Assembly (NCBI GenBank): GCA_050176585.1
Contig: JBFXHX010000054.1
Location: 1-20,289 of the forward strand
Source: CAYYWP01 sp050176585
Lineage (GTDB): Bacteria > Desulfobacterota > Binatia > HRBIN30 > CADEER01
Length of the DNA stretch: 20,289 nucleotides
Direction: 5' to 3'
Below are positions 6,649-14,208 of this stretch, one piece after another. Made by a program: the position numbers and the translations under genes. The notes beneath the pieces were generated by a model. It worked only from the letters and a program-made list of their open reading frames with translations. It was not told the DNA's origin and searched no databases. Position 1 is the stretch's first letter. Each line of letters opens with the position of its first letter.

Positions 6649-7263
6649 CTACTGCTCGCGCAGGTAGTGCTCGCGGAAGGCCAGAACCCGCTGCAGGTAG
6701 TCGATCGTCTCGGGATAGGGCGGGATCCCGCCATGGCGGCTCACCGCGCCGCCACCCGCGTTGTAGGCGGCGAGCGCGAGGCGCACATTGCCATTGTACT
6801 GGTCGAGCAGCAAACGCAGATGCCGGGTTCCGCCCTCGATGTTCTCGCGGGGATCGAAGGCGCGCGCGACATTGTGTACGCGGGCCGTACCGGGCATCAG
6901 TTGCATCAGCCCGAGCGCGCCTTTCGGCGAGCGCGCGTAGGGAACGAAATCCGATTCGGTCCTGATGACCGCCTTGATCAACGCCGCGTCGATCTTGTGC
7001 CGTTTGGCGGCATCGGCAATGAGCGGATCGAACGCCTTCCGGCGCTCCCGATCGCGGCGCGAGTTGCGCACGCCGATGATGCGATACCCCGGCACGCCCG
7101 CTGTACGAGGTGCGTAGCGGCGGTAGCCCGGCTTCGCCGGCGCGTTGGTAAAATGCATCCGCCCGCGGCTGTCGCGGTACATGTACATCTCGGCCGCGAC
7201 CTGCTCGGCTACGCCGAGAATCGCGCTCCCCACCAGCACCAGCACGACCCCCCGCCAACGCAT
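6649..7263 (-). CDS. Lytic transglycosylase with N-terminal DUF4124-like domain
   Basis: Lytic transglycosylases cleave the MurNAc-GlcNAc bond of peptidoglycan in the periplasm. The 204-residue protein has a signal peptide (1-24, cleavage near QVAA/EMY), a short DUF4124-type segment (MYMYRDSRGRMHFTNAP, 26-42), and an SLT goose-lysozyme-like domain (about 78-204). E103 in VIRTESDF is the catalytic glutamate; GLMQLMP (118-124) and AYNAG (166-170) are the other family motifs. It resembles small Slt or MltC-type enzymes and may act in envelope remodelling or machine assembly. ATG 7263 is the start giving a proper signal peptide. A TTGAAT-N18-TATTTT promoter ends only 8 bases before it. pgsA follows by 9 bases, and nadB is divergent. 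Confidence 0.93.
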   Translation of the reverse strand: MRWRGVVLVLVGSAILGVAEQVAAEMYMYRDSRGRMHFTNAPAKPGYRRYAPRTAGVPGYRIIGVRNSRRDRERRKAFDPLIADAAKRHKIDAALIKAVIRTESDFVPYARSPKGALGLMQLMPGTARVHNVARAFDPRENIEGGTRHLRLLLDQYNGNVRLALAAYNAGGGAVSRHGGIPPYPETIDYLQRVLAFREHYLREQ

Positions 7264-7270
7264 GCGCGCG

Positions 7271-7312
7271 CAAAATAGGAGCGACCCCCGGGGCTATTCA
7301 AGCGCTATTTTG
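7271..7312. repeat. Inverted repeat CAAAATAG/CTATTTTG between divergent slt and nadB
   Basis: A perfect 8-base arm CAAAATAG at 7271-7278 is mirrored by CTATTTTG at 7305-7312 with 26 bases between. Similar flanking bases (GCxC before the left arm, and its mirror) extend the likeness. The left arm overlaps the proposed -10 of slt. It may be an operator, or simply two facing AT-rich -10-like sequences. Confidence 0.55.
7272..7301 (-). promoter_or_regulatory. Possible promoter of slt-pgsA, near-leaderless
   Basis: The minus strand has TTGAAT (complement 7296-7301), an 18-base spacer, then TATTTT (7272-7277), followed by eight GC bases and the ATG of the transglycosylase. Transcription would start within a base or two of the ATG. 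There is no Shine-Dalgarno sequence, consistent with a leaderless message. Confidence 0.45.
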
Positions 7313-7359
7313 AGCTGCTTGCCTGACAGCAGGTGGGGTGAAATAGAGTTGCGCTCTGC

Positions 7360-9015
7360 ATGGATGCAGATTTTCTCGTCATCGGCAGCGGGCTCGCCGG
7401 CTTGACCTGCGCGCTGCGCGCAGCGCGGCGCGGGACCGTGCTAGTGCTGAGCAAGGATCGCCTACCGGAGAGCGCGACGAATTACGCGCAAGGCGGTATC
7501 GCGTCGGTGTGGAGCCCCGAGGACTCGTTCGAGGCGCACATCGAGGACACCCGCATCGCGGGCGCCGGGCTCTGCCATCGCGACATCGTCGAGCTCATCG
7601 TGCGCGAAGGGCCCGAGCGGATTCGCGAGCTGATCGCCTTGGGCACCACGTTCTCGCGCCGCGAATCGCGCGACGATCCCGAGTACGATCTGGGTCAGGA
7701 AGGCGGCCACACCCATCGCCGCATTCTGCACGCATCCGATGCGACCGGCCGCGAAATCATGCGCGCGCTGGTCGCGGCCGTGCGCGCGGAACCGCGCATC
7801 CGCGTGCTCGAGCAGCACCTCGCGATCGATCTATTGACGGACGCCATGGCGGCGCCCACCGCGCAGACGGTGTCCTGCTGGGGAACCTACGCGCTCGATC
7901 GGCGCAGCGGACACGTCGTGACGCTCACCGCGCGCGCCACCGTGCTCGCCACTGGCGGCGCCGGCAAGGTATACCTGTACACGTCGAACCCGGACATCGC
8001 GACCGGCGACGGCATCGCGATGGCGTATCGCGCCGGCGTACCGATCGCGAACATGGAGTTCATCCAGTTCCATCCCACCTGCCTATACCATCCGGCCGCC
8101 AAGTCGTTTCTCATCAGCGAAGCGCTGCGCGGCGAAGGCGCCGTCCTCCGCCGGCCCGACGGCAGCGCGTTCATGGCCAACTACGATGCCCGTGCTGAGC
8201 TCGCGCCGCGCGACATCGTCGCGCGCGCCATCGACAACGAGATCAAGGTGCACGGCTTCGACTGCGTCTATCTCGACATCTCGCACCAGCCGCGCGAGTT
8301 CCTGCTGAGCCGGTTTCCGACCATCCACGAGCGCTGCCTGCAGTTCGGGATCGATCTGACCCGTGAGCCGATTCCGGTCGTCCCCGCGGCCCACTACTGC
8401 TGCGGCGGCGTCGTCACCACTGCCGATGGGGCCACGAACATCCGGCGCCTCTATGCGGCCGGCGAGGTGGCCATGACCGGCCTGCACGGCGCCAACCGGC
8501 TGGCGTCCAACTCGCTGCTGGAAGCACTGGTGCTCGGTCATCGCTCGGCGGTGCATGCCGCGCAACTGGTCGCGGCCGATCCCGCGCCGCCACCCCCGTT
8601 CCCCGCCTGGAATCCCGGCAGCGCGACCGACAGCGACGAGTCGGTGGTAGTGACGCAAAACTGGGACGAAATCCGGCGATTGATGTGGAACTTCGTGGGC
8701 ATCGTGCGGTCGAACCGCCGGCTGGCGCGCGCGCTACAGCGCATCACCGCTCTCCAAGACGAGATCGAGCGCTACTACTGGGACTTCCTGGTGACCGGCG
8801 ATCTCATCGAGCTGCGCAACCTCGCGGTGGTCGCCGAGCTCATCATCCGCTCGGCGATCAAGCGCAAGGAGAGCCGCGGCCTGCATTACAACATCGACTA
8901 CCCGAATACCGCGGCCGAGGCGCGCGATACGGTCGTCAGGCCCGGGGAGCGCTTCGTCCCGGATGCCGAGTTCCTGGCCTCGCTTAACCGGCGGCCGCAC
9001 ACGGCCGCGCCGTGA
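7360..9015 (+). CDS. nadB: L-aspartate oxidase
   Basis: NadB oxidises L-aspartate to iminoaspartate, the first step of de novo NAD synthesis, using FAD with oxygen or fumarate as acceptor. The 551-residue protein has the dinucleotide-binding GSGLAG at 9-14, SATNYAQGGIA at 38-48, the signature EGGHTHRRILHASDATG at 114-130, ATGGAGKVY near 197-205, HPTCLY at 238-243 and APRDIVARAID at 282-292. The C-terminal helical domain (about 430-535) is also present. Close relatives SdhA/FrdA are excluded by the absence of the flavin-linking HSH context and by the NadB-specific EGGH motif. No ribosome-binding site precedes ATG 7360. A weak TTGCCT-N19-TAGAGT sequence (7319-7349) could be its promoter. nadA and nadC are not in the window. 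Confidence 0.96.
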   Translation: MDADFLVIGSGLAGLTCALRAARRGTVLVLSKDRLPESATNYAQGGIASVWSPEDSFEAHIEDTRIAGAGLCHRDIVELIVREGPERIRELIALGTTFSRRESRDDPEYDLGQEGGHTHRRILHASDATGREIMRALVAAVRAEPRIRVLEQHLAIDLLTDAMAAPTAQTVSCWGTYALDRRSGHVVTLTARATVLATGGAGKVYLYTSNPDIATGDGIAMAYRAGVPIANMEFIQFHPTCLYHPAAKSFLISEALRGEGAVLRRPDGSAFMANYDARAELAPRDIVARAIDNEIKVHGFDCVYLDISHQPREFLLSRFPTIHERCLQFGIDLTREPIPVVPAAHYCCGGVVTTADGATNIRRLYAAGEVAMTGLHGANRLASNSLLEALVLGHRSAVHAAQLVAADPAPPPPFPAWNPGSATDSDESVVVTQNWDEIRRLMWNFVGIVRSNRRLARALQRITALQDEIERYYWDFLVTGDLIELRNLAVVAELIIRSAIKRKESRGLHYNIDYPNTAAEARDTVVRPGERFVPDAEFLASLNRRPHTAAP

Positions 9016-9022
9016 CGCGGCG

Positions 9023-10267
9023 CTACGCCATCGACTCGATCGGAAATCGGCGGCACAAGGCGATCACGTCGTCGCGGACGGCGCGCAACGCATCGGCATC
9101 GCCCACCCGCCGCAGGGCGCGCGCGATGAGCTCAGCGATCTGCGCCATCTCGGGCTCTTGCATGCCGCGCGTCGTCACCGCGGGCGTGCCGATGCGGATA
9201 CCGCTGGTCACGAACGCCGACCGCGTCTCGAACGGCACGGTGTTCCGATTCACGGTGATGTTGGCGCTCTCGAGCGTCTCCTGGGCCTGTTTACCGGTCA
9301 GGTCGGAGGTGCGCAGGTCCACCAGCATGAGGTGATTGTCGGTGCCGTCTGAAACCAGGCGGAAGCCCTGCTCGCGCAAGCCGTTGGCAAGCGCGCGGGC
9401 GTTGCGCACGATCTGCTCTTGATACGCGCGGAACGCGGGCGTCATGGCCTCGCAGAGCGCCACCGCTTTCGCCGCGATCACGTGCATCAGCGGCCCACCC
9501 TGATTGCCCGGGAAGACCGAGGAGTTGATCGACTTCGCATACGCTTCCTGGCAGAGGACGAGCCCCCCGCGCGGGCCGCGCAGCGTCTTGTGCGTGGTCG
9601 TGGTGACGAACTCGGCCAACGGAACCGGCGATGGGTGGAGGCCGGCCGCGACCAACCCGGCGAAATGCGCGATGTCGACCATCAAGCGGGCACCGACCTC
9701 GTCCGCCGCCTCGCGAAACGGTTGAAAGTCGATCGTGCGCGGATACGCGCTATAGCCGACCACGATGAGCTTCGGGCGGTGCGTCCGCGCGAGCGCACGC
9801 ATGGCGTCGATGTCGATCCGTTCGTCGTCGCGCCGCACCCCGTACGGCACGACGTTGAAAAACCGCCCCGAGAAGTTGACCGGACTGCCGTGCGTCAGGT
9901 GTCCGCCGTGGCTGAGATCCATCGCGAGGATGGTGTCGCCCGGCTCGAGCTGCGAGAAGTACACCGCCATATTGGCCTGCGAGCCCGAGTGCGGCTGCAC
10001 GTTGGCGTGCTCCGCCCCGAACAACGCGCGAGCGCGGTCGATGGCCAGCTGCTCGACGATATCCACGAACTGACAGCCGCCGTAGTAGCGGCGTCCCGGA
10101 TAGCCTTCGGCGTACTTGTTGGTAAGGATCGAGCCCTGCGCCTCAAGCACGGCGCGGCTCACCACGTTCTCCGAGGCGATGAGCTCGAGGTTGTTCTGCT
10201 GGCGATCCGCCTCGGCGCGAACCGCCCGCCAGACGTCCGGATCGACCTGCTCGAGGGCCGTGGGCAT
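9023..10267 (-). CDS. glyA: Serine hydroxymethyltransferase
   Basis: GlyA interconverts serine plus tetrahydrofolate with glycine plus methylene-tetrahydrofolate, supplying one-carbon units in the cytoplasm. The protein is 414 residues, the normal bacterial length. Visible family blocks are NLELIASENVVS (26-37), KYAEGYPGRRYYGG (51-64), QPHSGSQANM (91-100), the DLSHGGHLTHG block (117-127), VDIAHFAGLVAAGLHPSP (197-214) and TTTTHKTLRGPRGG (222-235), with K227 forming the PLP aldimine. It starts 4 bases after the acpP stop and ends 7 bases from the convergent nadB stop. It is the last gene of the lpxD-yceD-rpmF-fabG-acpP-glyA run. Confidence 0.98.
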   Translation of the reverse strand: MPTALEQVDPDVWRAVRAEADRQQNNLELIASENVVSRAVLEAQGSILTNKYAEGYPGRRYYGGCQFVDIVEQLAIDRARALFGAEHANVQPHSGSQANMAVYFSQLEPGDTILAMDLSHGGHLTHGSPVNFSGRFFNVVPYGVRRDDERIDIDAMRALARTHRPKLIVVGYSAYPRTIDFQPFREAADEVGARLMVDIAHFAGLVAAGLHPSPVPLAEFVTTTTHKTLRGPRGGLVLCQEAYAKSINSSVFPGNQGGPLMHVIAAKAVALCEAMTPAFRAYQEQIVRNARALANGLREQGFRLVSDGTDNHLMLVDLRTSDLTGKQAQETLESANITVNRNTVPFETRSAFVTSGIRIGTPAVTTRGMQEPEMAQIAELIARALRRVGDADALRAVRDDVIALCRRFPIESMA

Positions 10268-10271
10268 GCGA

Positions 10272-10511
10272 TTACTGCTTGTGGGTCTCGATATAGGTGA
10301 CGACGTCTTGAACGGTGCGGATCTTCTCCGCTTCCTCGTCCGAGATTTCCATGTCGTACTCTTCCTCGAGAGCCATCACCAACTCGACAATGTCGAGCGA
10401 ATCCGCTCCTAGGTCTTCGATGAACGACGCCTCGGGCGTCACGTCGCTTTCGCTGACGCCGAGCTGTTCGCAGATGATTTCCCGTACTTTTTGCTCGACA
10501 GCTGAGGCCAT
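10272..10511 (-). CDS. acpP: Acyl carrier protein
   Basis: AcpP carries growing acyl chains on a phosphopantetheine arm attached to Ser38 in the motif GADSLD. The 79-residue, acidic, four-helix protein is typical in length and sequence (EDLGADSLDIVELVMALEEEYD). The start is set at ATG 10511, because AGGAGG (complement 10517-10522) lies five bases upstream; a GTG at 10517 in the same frame overlaps that site. It follows fabG by 27 bases. In most bacteria fabF comes next, but here glyA follows directly. Besides fatty acid synthesis, the acyl-ACP made with this protein is the donor for LpxD, encoded upstream in the same run. Confidence 0.98.
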   Translation of the reverse strand: MASAVEQKVREIICEQLGVSESDVTPEASFIEDLGADSLDIVELVMALEEEYDMEISDEEAEKIRTVQDVVTYIETHKQ

Positions 10512-10538
10512 CCCCACCTCCTGACACGCTAGGAAACG

Positions 10539-11288
10539 CTAAAGATACAATCCGCCGTTGATGCCGATGACCTGACCGGTAATGTAGCCCGCTTCACGCC
10601 GGGCCAGGAACCCGACCACCTCAGCCACTTCGTCTGCCGTGCCCAGTCGGCCTGCCGGAATGACGGCCAGATACTCCTTCCGCCGGTCCTCGGGCAAGTG
10701 GCTCAGCATCTCGGTGTCGATCAATCCCGGTGCGACGGCGTTTACCGTCACCTGCCGTCCTGCGAACTCGCGCGCGAGCGACTTGGTGAAGCCGATGATC
10801 CCCGCCTTCGCTGCCGCGTAAGCGGACTGCCCGGCGTTTCCCATGATGCCGACGACGGAGCTGAGGTTGATGATTCGCCCGTAGCGCGCCCGCAGCATGG
10901 TCCGCGAAGCGGCGCGCGTACACGCAAATGTTCCGCGCAGGTTCACGGCAACGACTTCGTCCCACTCTTCGGGCTTGAGGCGCAGAAGCAGATTGTCGAT
11001 GGCCATGCCGGCATTGTTCACCAAGATGTCCAGACGACCAGTCGCCGCGATGAGCCCGCCGATCTCGTCCGCAGCCGCTTGCGCATCCGAGACGTCGAAC
11101 GGCCGCGCCTCGGCCGCTCCCCCTTCCGCGGCGATGGCGGCAATGGTCTCCTCGGCCCCGGCCGCATCGCGCCGGTAGTTCACGTATACGCGCGCACCCG
11201 CCGCGGCGAGATGGCGCGCGATGGCCCGACCAATGCCGCGCGATGCTCCGGTGACGAGGGCGACCTGGTCGGCCAGTGGCGCGCTCAT
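10539..11288 (-). CDS. fabG: 3-oxoacyl-[acyl-carrier-protein] reductase
   Basis: FabG reduces 3-oxoacyl-ACP with NADPH in each round of fatty acid elongation. The 249-residue short-chain dehydrogenase has TGASRGIG (13-20) for the cofactor, NNAG (91-94), N116, and the catalytic S144, Y157 and K161 in SSVVGIMGNAGQSAYAAAKAG. The C-terminal GYITGQVIGINGGLYL is typical of FabG rather than of other SDRs. The start at ATG 11288 comes 11 bases after the rpmF stop and matches the usual N-terminus; a longer frame would overlap rpmF. No Shine-Dalgarno site is evident. plsX, fabH and fabD, normally between rpmF and fabG, are absent. Confidence 0.96.
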   Translation of the reverse strand: MSAPLADQVALVTGASRGIGRAIARHLAAAGARVYVNYRRDAAGAEETIAAIAAEGGAAEARPFDVSDAQAAADEIGGLIAATGRLDILVNNAGMAIDNLLLRLKPEEWDEVVAVNLRGTFACTRAASRTMLRARYGRIINLSSVVGIMGNAGQSAYAAAKAGIIGFTKSLAREFAGRQVTVNAVAPGLIDTEMLSHLPEDRRKEYLAVIPAGRLGTADEVAEVVGFLARREAGYITGQVIGINGGLYL

Positions 11289-11299
11289 GGAGACGGTGC

Positions 11300-11479
11300 T
11301 CAGGCGTGCACTTCCACGACCTGCCGGCCGCGGTACATCCCGCAGTGCGGGCACGCGCGATGGCGCACCATCGCTTCACCGCATTCCGGACAGGGCACCG
11401 TGGCGGGCGGGATCAGCGCGTCGTGGGCGCGCCGCTTGTTGCGCTTCGAAACGGATGTGCGTCGTTTGGGAACAGGCAT
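11300..11479 (-). CDS. rpmF: 50S ribosomal protein L32, zinc-binding form
   Basis: L32 is a small basic protein of the large ribosomal subunit. The 59-residue product starts MPVPKRRTSVSKRNKRRAH, the classic L32 opening. It keeps both CxxC pairs, C30-C33 (CPEC) and C43-C46 (CPHC), so it is the zinc-binding type; zinc-free paralogues used under zinc limitation lack these. ATG 11479 is fixed by GAGGAG (complement 11486-11491) six bases upstream. It follows yceD, its almost universal partner, and is followed by fabG. Confidence 0.97.
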   Translation of the reverse strand: MPVPKRRTSVSKRNKRRAHDALIPPATVPCPECGEAMVRHRACPHCGMYRGRQVVEVHA

Positions 11480-11555
11480 GGTCCACTCCTCGATGGCGAA
11501 CGCCGCAGCGCTCACCGGACGGGCAGGTCTGCGCTTTCGTGCAGGGTCTCTTCGG

Positions 11556-12092
11556 CTAGTTTGGATCGCGCCGCAAGCTGCGCAACACGGCGAACCGGGG
11601 GTCGGCCACTTCGGCCACGCAATCGCAGTCCCCCGTGTTGTGGTCCGCACCGCAGCGGGGGCAGAGCCCGCGGCAATCTTCGCGGCAGAGCGGGAGGGTG
11701 GGCAGGGTGAGCATCAAACGCTCGCGTATGATCGGGGACACGTCGACTTCCTCACCCTCGTACCACATCAGCTGGTCATCCCCTCCGCCGTCCAACGCTT
11801 CACTGGCCCAGCGGCCACTGCGGGGCACCAACACACAGGAGACGAGCGGTTCGTGACAGAACTCGAATCGGCTTAAACAGCGCGCGCAATGCCCGGCGGT
11901 ATCGGTTCGGATGGTTCCGTCCAGGAAAAGCTCTTGCCCGGAGCGGTAGTAGCGCAGGGCGACGCGGGCCGGACCGAGGAATTCGAAATCGTGCACCGGC
12001 CCGTGCTCGAGCAGCGGATTCAGCTCGGCCGTCGGCTCGTCGTAGACGAGCTCCTTGGTCGTCTCCTCGATGTCCCGAATTCGAATGCGCAC
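11556..12092 (-). CDS. yceD: YceD/DUF177 family protein (23S rRNA accumulation protein)
   Basis: YceD family proteins are needed for normal 23S rRNA levels in E. coli and maize and are nearly always encoded before rpmF. This 178-residue protein has the DUF177 core with CARCLSRFEF (about 69-78) and a central acidic DVSPIIRERLMLTLPTLPLC. It ends with the cysteine cluster CREDCRGLCPRCGADHNTGDCDC, likely metal-binding. The usual family N-terminus (RIRIRDIEE) begins at GTG 12092, which I take as the start; the open frame extends upstream to 12251 but that part overlaps lpxD and is not family-like. A possible promoter sits in the 62-base gap after lpxD. Confidence 0.9.
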   Translation of the reverse strand: MRIRIRDIEETTKELVYDEPTAELNPLLEHGPVHDFEFLGPARVALRYYRSGQELFLDGTIRTDTAGHCARCLSRFEFCHEPLVSCVLVPRSGRWASEALDGGGDDQLMWYEGEEVDVSPIIRERLMLTLPTLPLCREDCRGLCPRCGADHNTGDCDCVAEVADPRFAVLRSLRRDPN

Positions 12093-12123
12093 AGCCGCAT
12101 ATCCACTCTGCAAAGCTGGTCGG

Positions 12124-12152
12124 ACGCTATCGAAGGGGGTAGGAGAAATCAA
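12124..12152 (-). promoter_or_regulatory. Possible promoter of yceD-rpmF-fabG-acpP-glyA
   Basis: On the minus strand TTGATT (complement 12147-12152) is followed after 17 bases by TAGCGT (12124-12129). The start point would be near 12117, giving a leader of about 25 bases to the yceD GTG. The -35 hexamer overlaps the tail of lpxD only at its stop-proximal spacer. Matches are moderate (4 of 6 and 3 of 6). Confidence 0.35.
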
Positions 12153-12154
12153 GG

Positions 12155-13171
12155 TTAGTCCTGCTCCCGCATGCCCAATTGGCGTTCCAGTCGACGCAGG
12201 CGGTGGAAGAGGTCCGGAAGCCGTGTCCATGCAGCGGTAAACCGGCGCCACAGCCTCATGTCGACAGCAGGCGTGCCCCCCACGCTCGCTCCTGGGGGCA
12301 CCGTATTGATGACGCCACTTTGGGCCGCCACCTCTGCCCCGTCACCGATGCTCAAATGGCCGGCCGCGCCCATTTGGCCGCCGAGGCGGACCCACTTGCC
12401 GATCTGAGTGCTCCCGGCGAGCCCCACTTGCCCCGCCAACATGCTGAACTCGCCAACCTCGCAGCCGTGCGCGATCATCACCAAGTTGTCCAGTTTGGCC
12501 CCGCGGCGGATGATCGTGGACCCAATCATCGCGCGATCGACGGTGGTGTTGGCGCCCACCTCGACTTGCTCTTCAAGTACCACATTGCCGCTTTGGATGA
12601 GCCGCCGGATTCCGCCGTCAATGGGCAAGTACCCGAACCCATCGGATCCCACGACCGCCCCCGCGTGCAGCACTACGTCATCGCCGATCTGCACAGCTTC
12701 GCGGATTGTCACGTGCGCATGGGCGGTGAAGCGGTCGCCGATCGTCACCGCGGGATAGATCACGACGTGCGCGGCTATCCGCGCATCACTGCCGATGCGC
12801 GCGCCGTCGCCGATTACTGCGAAAGCACCGATCGAGGCGCGCGGCCCCACGGTGGCCGTAGCGGAGATCTGCGCGCTCGGATGCACGCCCTGCGGCCACG
12901 CCAATGGGATGTGAAAATGCTCAACAGCTCGCGCGAACGCCAGATAAGGGTCGTCAGTCCGCAACGACGGCAACTCGACGGCAGGGACGTCACGACCCAA
13001 AATGACCGCTGCGGCGCGGCAGGCGTTCAGGTGTCGCAGGTAGCGCAGGTTGGCTACGAACGTGAGATCCCCAGGTCCGGCCCGCTCAATGGGCGCCACG
13101 CCGGTCACTTCTACGTCGCCATCCCCCTCCAACTCACAGCTCAACAGGGCCGCCAAATCGCTCAAACGCAT
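12155..13171 (-). CDS. lpxD: UDP-3-O-acylglucosamine N-acyltransferase
   Basis: LpxD transfers a 3-hydroxyacyl chain from acyl-ACP to the 2-amino group of UDP-3-O-acylglucosamine, the third step of lipid A synthesis. The 338-residue protein has an N-terminal uridine-binding domain (about 1-95), then a left-handed beta helix of hexapeptide repeats (about 98-295; for example VTIGD, VQIGD, VEVGA, TQIGK). It ends in a C-terminal helical ACP-binding tail (305-338). H235 in MIAHGCEVGEF is the catalytic histidine, and GSDGFGY (175-181) is a family motif. ATG 13171 follows AGGAGA (complement 13178-13183) by six bases. It is divergent from hisG. Its usual neighbours (bamA, skp, fabZ, lpxA) are absent; instead it heads the yceD-rpmF-fab run. 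Confidence 0.97.
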   Translation of the reverse strand: MRLSDLAALLSCELEGDGDVEVTGVAPIERAGPGDLTFVANLRYLRHLNACRAAAVILGRDVPAVELPSLRTDDPYLAFARAVEHFHIPLAWPQGVHPSAQISATATVGPRASIGAFAVIGDGARIGSDARIAAHVVIYPAVTIGDRFTAHAHVTIREAVQIGDDVVLHAGAVVGSDGFGYLPIDGGIRRLIQSGNVVLEEQVEVGANTTVDRAMIGSTIIRRGAKLDNLVMIAHGCEVGEFSMLAGQVGLAGSTQIGKWVRLGGQMGAAGHLSIGDGAEVAAQSGVINTVPPGASVGGTPAVDMRLWRRFTAAWTRLPDLFHRLRRLERQLGMREQD

Positions 13172-13274
13172 GCGCTCTCTCCTGATTGCAAGCCGTTTCT
13201 TATCGGCGCCTCACCGGAGCAGCAACAGGCCGCGTTGCGCCACAAAGGGTCGTATGGTAGCTCCGCGACCCGTT

Positions 13275-13304
13275 GACCGAACGCGCCGCCGACCGGACGC
13301 GCCG
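13275..13304. repeat. 16-base-period tandem repeat upstream of hisG
   Basis: GACCGAACGCGCCG (13275-13288) is repeated as GACCGGACGCGCCG (13291-13304), 13 of 14 bases matching. The repeat lies in the 153-base divergent gap between lpxD and hisG, downstream of a TATGGT (13253-13258) that could be a hisG -10. It could be an operator or leader element, or chance in GC-rich DNA. The rest of this gap shows no other clear structure. Confidence 0.45.
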
Positions 13305-13324
13305 TCAAGCCACTGGATCAACCG

Positions 13325-14197
13325 ATGCCACAGCTCACGTTTGGCTTGCCGAAAGGCAGCCTGGAAGCCACGACGCTCGAGCTCTTCCGCAAATCCGGCT
13401 GGAAGATTTCGGGCGCCGAACGCAGCTATTTTCCCAGCGTCGATGACGATAGCCTGCGCTGCGTGCTGGCGCGGCCGCAAGAGATGTCGCGCTACGTGGA
13501 AGAAGGCGTGCTCGACGCCGGAGTGACCGGCAAGGACTGGACGCTCGAGAACAACTCAGACGTCCAGGTCGTGTGCGACTTCATCTACTCGAAGGCAAGC
13601 ATGCGCCCCACGCGCTGGGTGCTGGTCGTGCCGCAGGGCTCGCCGGTCGTCGAGCTGCGGCATTTGCAGGGCAAACGCATCGCCACCGAGATGGTCGGCT
13701 TCACCAAGCGCTATTTCGCCGAGCGCCAGATCGACGTCGAGGTGGAGTTTTCGTGGGGCGCCACCGAAGCGAAGGTAGTGCAAGGCCTCGTGGATGCCAT
13801 CGTGGAGGTCACCGAGACCGGGAGCACGATCCGGGCGAACGGCCTGAAGATCATCCACGAGCTCTGCCAGTCGAACCCACAGCTGATCGCGAACCGAGCC
13901 GCATGGGCGGATGCGTGGAAGCGGGAGAAGATCGAGCAGATCTCGCTGCTCCTGAACGGCGCGCTGCAAGCCGAGGCGAAGGTCGGCTTGAAGATGAACG
14001 TGCCCAAGGAAAAGCTGGACGCGATCATCTCCATGATTCCGAGCATCACGGCGCCCACCGTGTCGCCCCTCTACAAGACCGAGTGGTTCGCCGTGGAAAC
14101 GGTGATCGCCGAAGCGGTTGTGCGCGAGCTGATTCCGCAACTGTTGAAACACGGCGCAGTCGGCATCATCGAGTACCCGCTCAACAAGGTGATCTGA
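13325..14197 (+). CDS. hisG: ATP phosphoribosyltransferase, long form
   Basis: HisG condenses ATP with PRPP to make phosphoribosyl-ATP, the first and feedback-inhibited step of histidine synthesis. The 290-residue protein begins with LTFGLPKGSL (4-13) and has GVTGKDW (66-72) and the PRPP-binding loop VTETGSTIR (162-170). It carries the extra C-terminal histidine-sensing domain (about 218-290) that marks the long hexameric form; short forms of about 210-230 residues need HisZ instead. No other his gene is adjacent, so the pathway is dispersed. ATG 13325 has only a weak purine stretch (GGATCA) before it. Confidence 0.95.
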   Translation: MPQLTFGLPKGSLEATTLELFRKSGWKISGAERSYFPSVDDDSLRCVLARPQEMSRYVEEGVLDAGVTGKDWTLENNSDVQVVCDFIYSKASMRPTRWVLVVPQGSPVVELRHLQGKRIATEMVGFTKRYFAERQIDVEVEFSWGATEAKVVQGLVDAIVEVTETGSTIRANGLKIIHELCQSNPQLIANRAAWADAWKREKIEQISLLLNGALQAEAKVGLKMNVPKEKLDAIISMIPSITAPTVSPLYKTEWFAVETVIAEAVVRELIPQLLKHGAVGIIEYPLNKVI

Positions 14198-14208
14198 AGA
14201 GCCGGCTG

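Noticed and set aside
5695..7278. A long plus-strand open frame (527 codons) opposite the pilin, pgsA and slt
   Set aside because: It is Arg/His/Gln-rich with no family-like motif and lies antisense to three well-supported genes; such frames are common in GC-rich DNA.
7319..7349. TTGCCT-N19-TAGAGT as a nadB promoter
   Set aside because: Spacing of 19 and modest matches; kept only as a remark under nadB and not as a separate feature.
12179..13276. A 365-codon plus-strand open frame opposite lpxD
   Set aside because: Antisense to the hexapeptide-repeat gene; the regularity it shows comes from the lpxD repeats.
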